Part shown: one piece after another, positions 27,727 to 34,984 of the stretch
Numbering within the stretch: position 1 is the first letter of the stretch
How the letters are laid out: every line of letters starts with the position of its first letter
Assembly (NCBI RefSeq): GCF_016598575.1
Contig: NZ_CP066801.1
Span: forward strand, 2,666,001 to 2,730,000
Source: Streptomyces sp. HSG2
GTDB taxonomy: Bacteria; Actinomycetota; Actinomycetes; Streptomycetales; Streptomycetaceae
Reading direction: 5' to 3'
Length of the DNA: 64,000 nucleotides
The notes under the pieces: model-generated
Told to the model about the DNA's origin: nothing
What the model saw: the letters and a program-made list of their open reading frames with translations, nothing else
The model's database searches: none
Made by a program: the position numbers and the translations under genes

Positions 27727-27957
27727 GCGGGGAGCACCTCGCCAGACCAGGGGAACATCGAGCCGGAGCCGGAGCCGGAGCCCGGCTCCGCGACCAAGCA
27801 TGGCGCATACGGGGCGGGCCTGTCCGGGGGGTGCGGAACACGCGGGCCGGCCGGGCTCCACGGGCTCTCCCCTCTCATCCGCGGAGGGTGGCCCGCGCCC
27901 CGCGGTGGCCGGTGGGTCGGGCTGTCACGTGGTCGTTTGACGGCCGCCGGGCGGTGT
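27727..27957. other. Intergenic with GAGCCG repeats
   Basis: 231 bases with three-plus tandem copies of GAGCCG at 27764-27785. No gene is recognised. Confidence 0.4.
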
Positions 27958-28917
27958 CTACCCGGTGGAGGCGGCGAGCGGGTCCGTCCCGCGCTCCTCC
28001 GGTGATTCCTCGGGCGAGCGGGTTCGGGGCACACCGCCGCAGGGGCGCGGCTGGCCCTGGAACACCTGCCGGGTGTGCCAGGAACGATGGCGACTCGCCA
28101 CCGATGGCGTCCCCGGCTGGGGGCCGATGACGGGTCGCCCGGCGAGAGCGATGACGTGGTCGCGAGCGGCGGCGCCCCGCCCGACGAAGTCTCGTGACAC
28201 CAGGACTCGGTGGCTCTCCCCGATACCGAGGACGCCCTTGTCGAAGAGCTTGTGGTGCATCGCGCACAGACACAGTCCGTTGTCGACCTCGTCGGGACCG
28301 CCCAAGGCCCACCAGCGCACGTGCGCGGCCTCCAGCCCGACGGGGGTGGCGCCGATCCGGCCGTCGTAGCCGCAGAAGGCGCACTGGTATTCGTAGGCCG
28401 TCAGGACGAGTTCCCGCATCCTTCGGTTCCGCCGCCGCGCCGGTGGGGCTTGCCCCGTCACCGTCGACTCCCCGTCGAGTCCGATCGCGTCGCGAAGCTC
28501 GTCGTGCAGGGAAGGAGGGAAGTGCCGGTCGAGCAGAACACTCGCCATGCGCCCCGCCAGCGACGGCTCCCGTCGCAGGGCCGCGCGCAGCTCCGGGGCC
28601 AGCCTGCCGGCGGCCCCGGTCGCCCGCAGCTCCCTCACCCCCGTCCCGGGACTGCCGGGTCCGCGCCGGGTGCGCACTTCCCACACGCCGTCGCTGACCA
28701 GGTGATGGAACGGGTAGGCGGGCGTGGTCCTGTGCGGTGGACCGTACTCGGACAAGAGCCGCTTCAGGTCCTCCTCCACGGCGCTGTACCGCAGTTCGTC
28801 CTCGGAGTCCGCCACGAACCGACCGAGCGCGTAGAGCAGCAGCAGCGGCTTGTGGGGAGCGCGCGCCCCGCCCTTGGTCCACTGCCGTAACGTCGCGACC
28901 CGCTCCAGCCAGTCCAT
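27958..28917 (-). CDS. Phosphorothioate-DNA-type restriction endonuclease (SBD-HNH)
   Basis: 319 residues from ATG 28917. The N-terminal 150 residues match the sulfur-binding domain (SBD) of type IV enzymes that recognise Dnd phosphorothioate DNA: RAPHKPLLLLYALGRF and YPFHHLVSDGVWEV. The C-terminal half has a zinc-type HNH nuclease: CAFCGYDG, LEAAHVRWW, DNGLCLCAMHHKLFDKG. Same architecture as ScoMcrA-like/SprMcrA enzymes but without an SRA domain. It would cut incoming phosphorothioated DNA. No dnd genes are in the window, as expected for a host that restricts this modification. Starts the accessory region. Confidence 0.87.
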   Translation of the reverse strand: MDWLERVATLRQWTKGGARAPHKPLLLLYALGRFVADSEDELRYSAVEEDLKRLLSEYGPPHRTTPAYPFHHLVSDGVWEVRTRRGPGSPGTGVRELRATGAAGRLAPELRAALRREPSLAGRMASVLLDRHFPPSLHDELRDAIGLDGESTVTGQAPPARRRNRRMRELVLTAYEYQCAFCGYDGRIGATPVGLEAAHVRWWALGGPDEVDNGLCLCAMHHKLFDKGVLGIGESHRVLVSRDFVGRGAAARDHVIALAGRPVIGPQPGTPSVASRHRSWHTRQVFQGQPRPCGGVPRTRSPEESPEERGTDPLAASTG

Positions 28918-29587
28918 GGCCGCCGATCGTACGGTGGAAGCGACATCCACAGCACGGAGATCGGCGACACGCCATGCCCCAGCGGCGCCGGGCGTGCGGC
29001 GGTGAGGGCGACCTGGACCACCGACTCGTCCAGTTCGCCGGCGAACCGTGGGAACTGATCCACCGCGCCAACCAGAAACGCACGCGCGGCGAGACCTACT
29101 TGCCCAAGCGGATCAAGAGCGTGCGCGGCCTGCGCGTAGCTGCCCGCATCGCCCTGGCCGTGACCACCCGCATCGACGACCAGCGCCCCGGTGCCCGCAA
29201 GACTCGCCTGACGAAGCATCCACGAGGGTTCTCGCCACCGCACCTGCGCCCTGAGCCGAGGGGCGAATCGGATTCGTGGAGATGTGGAGATGCCTCTGAT
29301 TTCCGTGACCGGTGGCTGCGGACGCGTCGCTTTTCTCTCGGTGCCCGGGGACCCCTCATGCGACGTCGTGCGGGGAGGTGGCGGACACCGTCCGGTGGTA
29401 CGTCAGTGTCCAGGTGGCGGACCCCGAGAGGGCTCCGTCGCCCACGATCTATGCCGAACGACGGTCCCGGATGTCACCCCTTCCCGGTGCGTCGCGTGAT
29501 CGTGAGGTCGAGAAGGGCATGGCGCGCGAGCCGTGGGCGGCCGGGCAGGGGATCGGGAGGGGTGGGCCGTCGCGGCGGACGGCCTCC
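28918..29587. other. Accessory intergenic region, possible gene debris
   Basis: About 670 bases. A plus-strand frame at 28992-29258 (containing FAGEPWELIHRAN and ETYLPKRIKSVRGL) reads like a protein fragment but has no start, RBS or partner I recognise. The rest has nothing recognisable. Confidence 0.35.
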
Positions 29588-30145
29588 TCACTGGTGCACG
29601 TGGGCGCGCCGGCCGTCGCGGTCGAAGACCATGATCAGTTCGGCGGGGGCGTCCAGGGCCGTGATCGCGTGCGGCACCATCGTCTCGAACTCGGCGGCCT
29701 CCCCCCGCTCGACGTCGATCCGTCGATCGCCCAGCCACAGGCGCGCGCGCCCCTCCAGTACGAGGAACCAGTCGTGGCCCGGGTGGACCCGTAGGCCGGG
29801 GGGTGTCTCGGTCGGTTCGAGGCGCATCTTGACGGCTACCGTGCGCCCGTCCGGTCGGCTCAGTGGCCACGTCGTCCGCGTGCCGCTGCTGTGTGGGACG
29901 GGACGGATGACGACGTCGTCGTCGCTGGGGACCTCGAAGAGCGCGTCGAGGCTGATGTGGAGGGCGTTGGCCAGCGGCACGAGCACGTCGAGGCTGAGCG
30001 TGCGCTTGCCGGTCTCGACCCGGCTGATGGTCGACGGACTGAGGTTGGTGCGCTCGGCCAGTTCTTCCAGGGAGTACCCCAGCGTGGTGCGCATGCCGCG
30101 CAGGCGAGATCGTGCCAGGGCCTCGATGTCGGCGACTCCGTTCAT
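29588..30145 (-). CDS. XRE-family regulator with C-terminal cupin
   Basis: 185 residues from ATG 30145 (AGGA 8 bases upstream; an ATG at 30154 is possible). HTH_XRE domain (about 15-70: GYSLEELAERTNLSPSTISRVETGKR), then a small cupin_2 sensor domain (VHPGHDWFLVLEGRARLWLG). Such regulators sense a small ligand and usually control a divergent enzyme gene; here the thioredoxin-reductase/methyltransferase fusion starting 78 bases away. Repeats in the shared promoter support this. Confidence 0.9.
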   Translation of the reverse strand: MNGVADIEALARSRLRGMRTTLGYSLEELAERTNLSPSTISRVETGKRTLSLDVLVPLANALHISLDALFEVPSDDDVVIRPVPHSSGTRTTWPLSRPDGRTVAVKMRLEPTETPPGLRVHPGHDWFLVLEGRARLWLGDRRIDVERGEAAEFETMVPHAITALDAPAELIMVFDRDGRRAHVHQ

Positions 30146-30152
30146 GTGGTTC

Positions 30153-30215
30153 ATCCTGGAGTCGTATTGCTGATTCCGCAAGCCGCGTTGCTGAATGCGC
30201 GTGGAGTTGTACTGT
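30153..30215. promoter_or_regulatory. Divergent promoter with repeated TTGCTGA operator
   Basis: Direct repeats TTGCTGA at 30167-30173 and 30188-30194 are exactly 21 bases (two turns) apart. The first is also part of the dyad TTGC-N7-GCAA (30167-30181). Plus strand: TTGCTG (30188-30193), 16 bases, TACTGT (30210-30215), predicting a leaderless start at ATG 30223. Minus strand: TTGCGG, 17 bases, CAGGAT, just before the cupin regulator start. Probable operator of the XRE-cupin protein. Confidence 0.55.
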
Positions 30216-30222
30216 CGAAGGC

Positions 30223-31875
30223 ATGAGCGAACACCCCGCACGCTGCGGCCACTCCACCTCTTCCGGCCACCCCGAGCAGGCCGGACCCGCCTCGCTCCCC
30301 GCCCAGGAGCGCCACTGCGACGTGGCGGTCATCGGCGGTTCGGCCGCCGGTCTCGCCGCCGCCCTGCAACTGGCGCGCCAACGACGCGGCGTGGTCGTGG
30401 TCGACGACGGCACCCCGCGCAACGCCCCGGCCGCGCACATGCACGGCTACCTGGGGTACGAGGGCGCCGCCCCCGGCGAACTGACGTCGGCCGGGCGGGA
30501 GGAGGTACGCGCCCACGGCGGCGACGTGCTCCCCGGACGGGTCCTGGGGGTGAGCCGTCGCGACGACGGCCGGTTCCGACTCGACCTCACCGGTGGGCAC
30601 GCCCTGGTGGCGCGGCAGGTGCTCGCGGCGACCGGCCTGTCGGACGAACTGCCCGCGATCGAGGGTGTGGCGGAGGGGTGGGGGCGTGGCGTGATCCACT
30701 GCCCGTTCTGCCATGGTTTCGAGGTGCGGGACCAGCGCTTGGTGCAGATCGTCACGCACCCCCTGGGCCTCCACTCGGCCCCGCTCTTCCGACACCTGAC
30801 GAAGCGGCTGACCGTGGTGCTGCACGACCCCACCGGACTCGACGAGGAAGTGGTCGAAGCGCTCGCCGCCTCCGGCGTCGGCGTCGAGCGCGGCGGCGTC
30901 GCCCGGGTCGTCACCGGGCCGGAGGGAGAGGTGTCCGGGGTCGAGATGAGCGACGGTCGTACCCTCGAAGCGGACGCCGTCGTGGTCGGCGCGCGGTTCC
31001 GCGCCCGCGCCGACGTGTTGGCGGGAGTCGGCCTCTCCACCACCCCGCACCCGAACGGTGCCGGCGACATCCTGGCGGTCGACGCGAGCGGCGAGACCGA
31101 CGTGCCGGGGATCTACGCGGCCGGCAACGTCACCGACCCCAGCCTGCAGGTGCTGCCTTCGGCGGCCCACGGCAGTCAGGTCGGCGCGATGATGGCCTTC
31201 CGCCTCGCCGAAGAGGACCTGCGCGCCGGGGTTCGGCCCTCGGGCGCGGAGGTCGAGTGGGATCAACGCTACGGAGGCCCCGACCGGGCGTGGAGCGGCA
31301 ACCCCAACGGCACGCTCGTCCACGAGGTCACCGACCTGGCGCCTGGCCGGGCCCTCGACGTCGGAACGGGCGAGGGCGCCGACGCCCTCTGGTTGGCCGA
31401 GCACGGCTGGAAGGTCACCGCCACCGACATCTCGGGCAACGCCATCGCCCGGGTGGGCGCCGAGGCCGAACGCCGCGGCCTGAGCGTCGACCTCGTCCAC
31501 GGTGACGTCAACGACCCCGAGCCCTTCGGAACGGCGACCTTCGACCTGGTCTCGTTGCAGTACGGGTCGTTCAAGCGCACCCCCGACCGGCGCGGCCTGC
31601 GCGGCCTCCTCGGCGCCGTCGCCCCCGGAGGCACCCTCCTGGTCGTGCACCACGACCCCGCCGTCATGCGCGCGCCCGTGGACGTGGCGACGCGGACCCG
31701 CGGCTACGACCCGGAGGCGTACGTGGGGGTCGACGAGATCGCCGAAGCGCTCGCCGCCGACCCCGACACCTGGCATGTCGAGACCCACGAGACCCGACGA
31801 CGACCCCCCGGCGCGGCCAGTGTCCACCACGTCGACGATGTCGTCCTGCGCGCGACTCGACGACGCCAGGACTGA
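30223..31875 (+). CDS. Thioredoxin reductase-like FAD enzyme fused to SAM methyltransferase
   Basis: 550 residues. Residues about 33-335 are a class II pyridine-nucleotide disulfide oxidoreductase: FAD motif VIGGSAAGLAAA, redox pair Cys160-PF-Cys163, and TDVPGIYAAGNVTDP. Residues about 345-550 are a class I methyltransferase with motif I LDVGTGEGADALWLA and a tellurite-resistance/TehB-like body (YGSFKRTPDRR). The natural fusion suggests one pathway using both a reductive and a methyl-transfer step, such as detoxification of a metalloid or thiol compound (inference). Controlled with the divergent XRE-cupin gene. Confidence 0.9.
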   Translation: MSEHPARCGHSTSSGHPEQAGPASLPAQERHCDVAVIGGSAAGLAAALQLARQRRGVVVVDDGTPRNAPAAHMHGYLGYEGAAPGELTSAGREEVRAHGGDVLPGRVLGVSRRDDGRFRLDLTGGHALVARQVLAATGLSDELPAIEGVAEGWGRGVIHCPFCHGFEVRDQRLVQIVTHPLGLHSAPLFRHLTKRLTVVLHDPTGLDEEVVEALAASGVGVERGGVARVVTGPEGEVSGVEMSDGRTLEADAVVVGARFRARADVLAGVGLSTTPHPNGAGDILAVDASGETDVPGIYAAGNVTDPSLQVLPSAAHGSQVGAMMAFRLAEEDLRAGVRPSGAEVEWDQRYGGPDRAWSGNPNGTLVHEVTDLAPGRALDVGTGEGADALWLAEHGWKVTATDISGNAIARVGAEAERRGLSVDLVHGDVNDPEPFGTATFDLVSLQYGSFKRTPDRRGLRGLLGAVAPGGTLLVVHHDPAVMRAPVDVATRTRGYDPEAYVGVDEIAEALAADPDTWHVETHETRRRPPGAASVHHVDDVVLRATRRRQD

Positions 31876-31889
31876 CACGCCCCGCCCCG

Positions 31890-31920
31890 CCGGGCCCTCG
31901 CCTTCCGGGCGAGGGCCCGG
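31890..31920. terminator. Bidirectional terminator
   Basis: A 13-bp perfect stem (31890-31902 with 31908-31920) between convergent stop codons at 31875 and 31960. Confidence 0.8.
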
Positions 31921-31959
31921 TCTCGGTGTCCACCGGCGGAGCTGTCCGGTGGGCGTCGA

Positions 31960-32262
31960 CTACGCGTCGGTCCGGTAGGGCGGGATGCGTTGCGCGCGGC
32001 ACTCGGCGACGTTGAGAACGTCCGTGAGGCTTTCGAGGAGGCGGCGCGCGAGCCGGCGAAGCTCGTCGGCGCCGAGGGCCGGGGTGCTCTCGATCATGGG
32101 TTCGGCCAGGTCGCGGACGGTGGTCGCCGACTCGACCTGTTCTTCCTCGACGGTGTCGGCCAGGCGCGAGAGGAACGTCTCGGTGCCGTCGGTGACGATG
32201 TAGGCGGGCTTGCCGTTGGCGGTCCAGGACAACAGGCGGACGTGCGAGGAGGAGAGGGTCAT
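31960..32262 (-). CDS. Hypothetical 100-residue protein, two-gene operon
   Basis: ATG 32262 overlaps the stop of the upstream small gene (ATGA). N-terminal beta strands (HVRLLSWTANGKPAYIVTDG) then two acidic/amphipathic helices (TVEEEQVESATTVRDLAEPMI, ADELRRLARRLLESLTDVL read in short pieces). Soluble. I recognise it only as one of the small proteins often found near GntR-type regulators in streptomycete accessory regions. No function is assigned. Confidence 0.7.
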   Translation of the reverse strand: MTLSSSHVRLLSWTANGKPAYIVTDGTETFLSRLADTVEEEQVESATTVRDLAEPMIESTPALGADELRRLARRLLESLTDVLNVAECRAQRIPPYRTDA

Positions 32263-32507
32263 GCCGCCGCCCTGTGGTGGCGGATGCCGTGGGCGTTCTC
32301 CCAGGCGATGAGGTACGGGCGGACGAGCGGTGGCTCGTGGGCGGGTGGGTGCCCGACGGGTCGCGGGAGGCCGGTGCCGGTCACCGAGCGTGTGATGATC
32401 AGTCGGAGGGGCGGGGCGCTCGGAGCGCCGGGGTGTGGGGCGATGCCCCGCCGCTTGCCCCGAGGCGGCATGAGCCACGTCAGGACCAGAACCAGTAGGG
32501 TTCGCAC
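32259..32507 (-). CDS. Hypothetical 82-residue protein, first gene of pair
   Basis: GTG 32507 with AAGGAG 7-8 bases upstream. N-terminal RTLLVLVLTWLMPPRGKRRG is a short membrane helix followed by a basic stop-transfer segment; the C-terminal PLVRPYLIAWENAHG resembles a motif seen in other streptomycete small proteins with the same head. Translationally coupled to the downstream 100-residue protein and divergent from the GntR gene. Function unknown. Confidence 0.72.
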   Translation of the reverse strand: MRTLLVLVLTWLMPPRGKRRGIAPHPGAPSAPPLRLIITRSVTGTGLPRPVGHPPAHEPPLVRPYLIAWENAHGIRHHRAAA

Positions 32508-32624
32508 GTCTGCACTCCTTGTCGGTGCGGGCCATGCCCCCGGACCGGTAGTGCGGTCGCGGGGGTCCCTGTTTCGCGCGTTGTCTTCGCTGTCCGTCGT
32601 CGCGCTTCGACTCAGAGTAGCGCG

Positions 32625-32644
32625 CTAGGTGTACTAGGTGCACC
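32625..32644. promoter_or_regulatory. Candidate GntR operator
   Basis: CTAGGTGTACTAGGTGCACC contains a direct repeat CTAGGTG(T/C)A and the imperfect dyad GGTGTAC-TAG-GTGCACC. It lies between the divergent small-gene operon and the GntR gene. Confidence 0.45.
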
Positions 32645-32693
32645 AGAGTTTCTCATCTCGCGAAGGGGCGGTGGTGTGCTTAGGGTTACTCGA

Positions 32694-32921
32694 ATGGAGT
32701 TCGAGCCAGAGATCCCCAGGTGGCGGCAGGTGTACGAGGTGCTGTGCGCTCGGATCGAGAGTGGGGAATACCCGCCTGGTTCTCGGGTCCCGTCCATCGT
32801 TCAGGTGGCCGCGGAGTTCGGCATCGCCAATGCCACGGCTCAGAAGGTTTTGCGTGCTCTCAAGGACGAGGGTCTGACGTACACCGAACCCGGCCTCGGT
32901 TCGTCGGTCCGGAAGCGGTAG
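32694..32921 (+). CDS. Minimal GntR-type winged-helix regulator
   Basis: 75 residues from ATG 32694; a GTG at 32676 preceded by AAGGGG is an alternative start. Complete GntR winged helix (IPRWRQVYEVLCARIESGEY, GSRVPSIVQVAAEFGIANAT, KVLRALKDEGL) with no effector domain, as in the short regulators of actinomycete integrative elements and their relatives. Probably represses the divergent two-gene operon and itself through the dyad at 32625. Confidence 0.85.
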   Translation: MEFEPEIPRWRQVYEVLCARIESGEYPPGSRVPSIVQVAAEFGIANATAQKVLRALKDEGLTYTEPGLGSSVRKR

Positions 32922-33091
32922 CCCCTGGGCGTGGGAGCCTACGACGGCCATCCCGCGCCCGCTCACTCCGAGTGCGTGTACCCGGTCGCTAGTGCTCTGA
33001 CCGGGAAGGTTCCCCGGGTTGTGGCGGGCGGTGCAGCGTTCGCGGAAATCCGTTCAGAGCGTTGCTGCGGTGCCTCTATTGTGGCGCGGTG

Positions 33092-33622
33092 ATGACTGAG
33101 GTGATCGTTCTCAACGGTGGTTCCAGCTCGGGGAAGTCCGGGATCGTTCGGTGTCTGCAGGCAGTCCTGCCGGATCCGTGGCTGGCCCTGGGGACGGACA
33201 CGCTGGTTGAGGCCATGCCCGCGTCCATACAGGCGTCGGATACGGGGATCGAGTTCGCTCCGGACGGACAGGTGATCGTCGGGCCGGAGTTCCGGACGCT
33301 GGAAGCGGCATGGATCGAGGGGGTCGCCGCGATGGCCCGTGCGGGTGCCCGGGTCATCGTTGATGAGGTCTTTCTCGGCGGAGCGGACTCGCAGAAGCGA
33401 TGGCAGAAGGCTTTGGGCGAACTGCGGGTGCTGTGGGTTGGTGTCCGATGCGACAGTGCGGTAGCCGCAGGTCGTGAGGTCGCACGAGGTGATCGGGTCA
33501 TCGGCATGGCGGCGTCCCAGGCGGACGTGGTCCACCGGGGCATGGTCTATGACCTGGAGGTGGACACCACGCATGCCGAGTCGATGGAGTGTGCACGGAT
33601 CATCGCCGCGCATGTCAGCTGA
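33092..33622 (+). CDS. Chloramphenicol phosphotransferase-like (CPT) kinase
   Basis: 176 residues from ATG 33092. P-loop GGSSSGKS (9-16) and the acidic residue Asp36 in [10 protein letters not shown] match the CPT family, which phosphorylates the 3'-hydroxyl of chloramphenicol for self-protection in producers. Many CPT-like genes do not act on chloramphenicol, so resistance is a prediction only. TATTGT (33080-33085) lies just before the ATG. Monocistronic. Downstream is IS debris. Confidence 0.85.
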   Translation: MTEVIVLNGGSSSGKSGIVRCLQAVLPDPWLALGTDTLVEAMPASIQASDTGIEFAPDGQVIVGPEFRTLEAAWIEGVAAMARAGARVIVDEVFLGGADSQKRWQKALGELRVLWVGVRCDSAVAAGREVARGDRVIGMAASQADVVHRGMVYDLEVDTTHAESMECARIIAAHVS

Positions 33623-33667
33623 TCGGCGGCCCGGCTGTCTGCCGCTGTGACCGCAGTCCCGGGACGG

Positions 33668-34084
33668 TCAGGCCGCTGTGGCCAGGGGCCGTCCTCCCCA
33701 GCGGATGCCCTTCTCCGCGCGGATCCGGGCGCGTTCGCGTCGTTGGGCTGCCAGCACGTCGGGGTGGCGGGCGTTGGCGTTGCGCCAGCGTAGGTACCGG
33801 TGCAGCTCGCGGGTCTGGACGGTGTGGTTGGAGTGGTGGGAATTGGCGAGGGTGAACTGCCGCAGGGGCCCGAAGTGCGCCTCGATGGGGTTGGCCCAGG
33901 AGGCGTTGGTCGGGGTGAAGCACAGCTCGACCTTGTTTTTCTTCGCCCAGCGGCGGATCTTGGCACCTTTGTGGGCGGAGAGGTTGTCCAGGACGATGTA
34001 GATCGGGGCGCCGTCGGGGCGGGCGGCCCGGATCGACTTCAGGGCTGTGAGGGTGTTGGCCGCGCAGGTGATCGTGCGGCGGTA
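33668..34084 (-). pseudogene. IS630-family transposase, C-terminal fragment
   Basis: The minus-strand frame has the second catalytic Asp in YIVLDNLSAHK and the catalytic Glu in NPIEAHFGPLRQF, followed by a normal C-terminus and stop at 33668. Everything N-terminal (about the first half, with HTH and first Asp) is absent: at about 34084 the frame switches abruptly to unrelated desaturase sequence. Not capable of transposition. Confidence 0.85.
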
Positions 34085-34199
34085 CTGCGCGGAGATCGGC
34101 GTGCCGTACCACGAGACCGGGCTGATCCGGTCCTACGGGGAGGCCCTCGCCCACCTGCACCGGGTGGGCGAACCCATCAGGCGGCGCGAGGCGGCGTGA
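34073..34199 (+). pseudogene. Fatty-acid desaturase, 3' stump
   Basis: A plus-strand frame ending at the TGA 34197-34199 encodes VRRYCAEIGVPYHETGLI and a LHRVGEP tail, matching the C-terminal end of membrane acyl-CoA/phospholipid desaturases of actinomycetes. Only about 42 codons survive; the start and His boxes are gone, with the IS630 fragment abutting the break. A deletion after IS insertion is the simplest explanation. Confidence 0.7.
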
Positions 34200-34479
34200 C
34201 GGATCGCGGGAGGCTCGCGGCGACCGCCCGAGACGAGGCCGCCCACTCGAGAAGCCCCCATGACGGCCGGCCGACGGTCGACTCGGGCGAGCGCGCGGAT
34301 CACGCACACCGCCCACACGCGGCACCGCCCCGCCCCGCGGAGAGGACGGCCGCCCGCGGCCGACGGAGGCGCGGGGCATCCGGGTGCGGCAGGGCCGTTC
34401 CGCGCCGTCACCGACATCGACGGTCACCGGACCGCCCGGCCGTCGCCGCGGCGATCCTGGACGATCGACCGCCCGAGCC
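34200..34479. other. Intergenic, no gene recognised
   Basis: 280 bases after the desaturase stump. Nothing recognised. Confidence 0.4.
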
Positions 34480-34917
34480 CTACGAAGCCTCCGTCCCGGG
34501 CGGCACGATCTCGAAGAACTCGATGTCCAGGGTCTCCCCTGGACGCCCGACCGCGTTCGCCAGCGCGGCCCGTACCCGCTGCCACGCGATCTCGTAGCTC
34601 GCGGCCGGCTGGATGGACAGGCCGGTGGGCAGATCGTGCTGTGCGGGAAACTGAGTGTGCCAGAGCCTGCCGTCGAACACGGCCGCGCCTCCGTAGACAG
34701 GGGTATCACCGCCTTCGCTCCCGAAGAGGTGTACATCGATCTCGCTCGAACCACGGTCGAGGACGCGGCCGAGTTCCCGATCGACCGTGGCGATCAGGGC
34801 GCCCTCGGACACGCCGGACACGGTGACGGCCGGACGGTCGGGCACCTCGACTCTGGCGCTGAAGTGATCGCCCTCTCGGGACACGATGCCGAAGTAGATG
34901 TGTCGGAATACGCTCAT
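34480..34917 (-). CDS. Hypothetical 145-residue protein
   Basis: ATG 34917 with GGAGACCC directly upstream. Begins SVFRHIYFGIVSREGDHFSAR and contains beta-rich segments such as TVSGVSEGALIATVDREL and LDIEFFEIVPPGTE, a soluble, mostly beta fold. I do not recognise the family. Not obviously damaged even though its neighbours on both sides are pseudogenes. 67 bases upstream lies the end of the wrecked permease. Confidence 0.6.
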   Translation of the reverse strand: MSVFRHIYFGIVSREGDHFSARVEVPDRPAVTVSGVSEGALIATVDRELGRVLDRGSSEIDVHLFGSEGGDTPVYGGAAVFDGRLWHTQFPAQHDLPTGLSIQPAASYEIAWQRVRAALANAVGRPGETLDIEFFEIVPPGTEAS

Positions 34918-34984
34918 GGGTCTCCGATTCCACAGGTCGGTGGAGCGTCCGTCTCGGCCACGGCGGTGACGGTGCCGGGTGAGG

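Noticed and set aside
27764..27785. Tandem GAGCCG repeats as a possible CRISPR or VNTR
   Set aside because: Only three or four 6-base units without spacers; not CRISPR and too short to be a notable repeat.
28992..29258. Protein-like plus-strand segment after the restriction enzyme
   Set aside because: No start, RBS or recognised family; listed only as debris in the intergenic entry.
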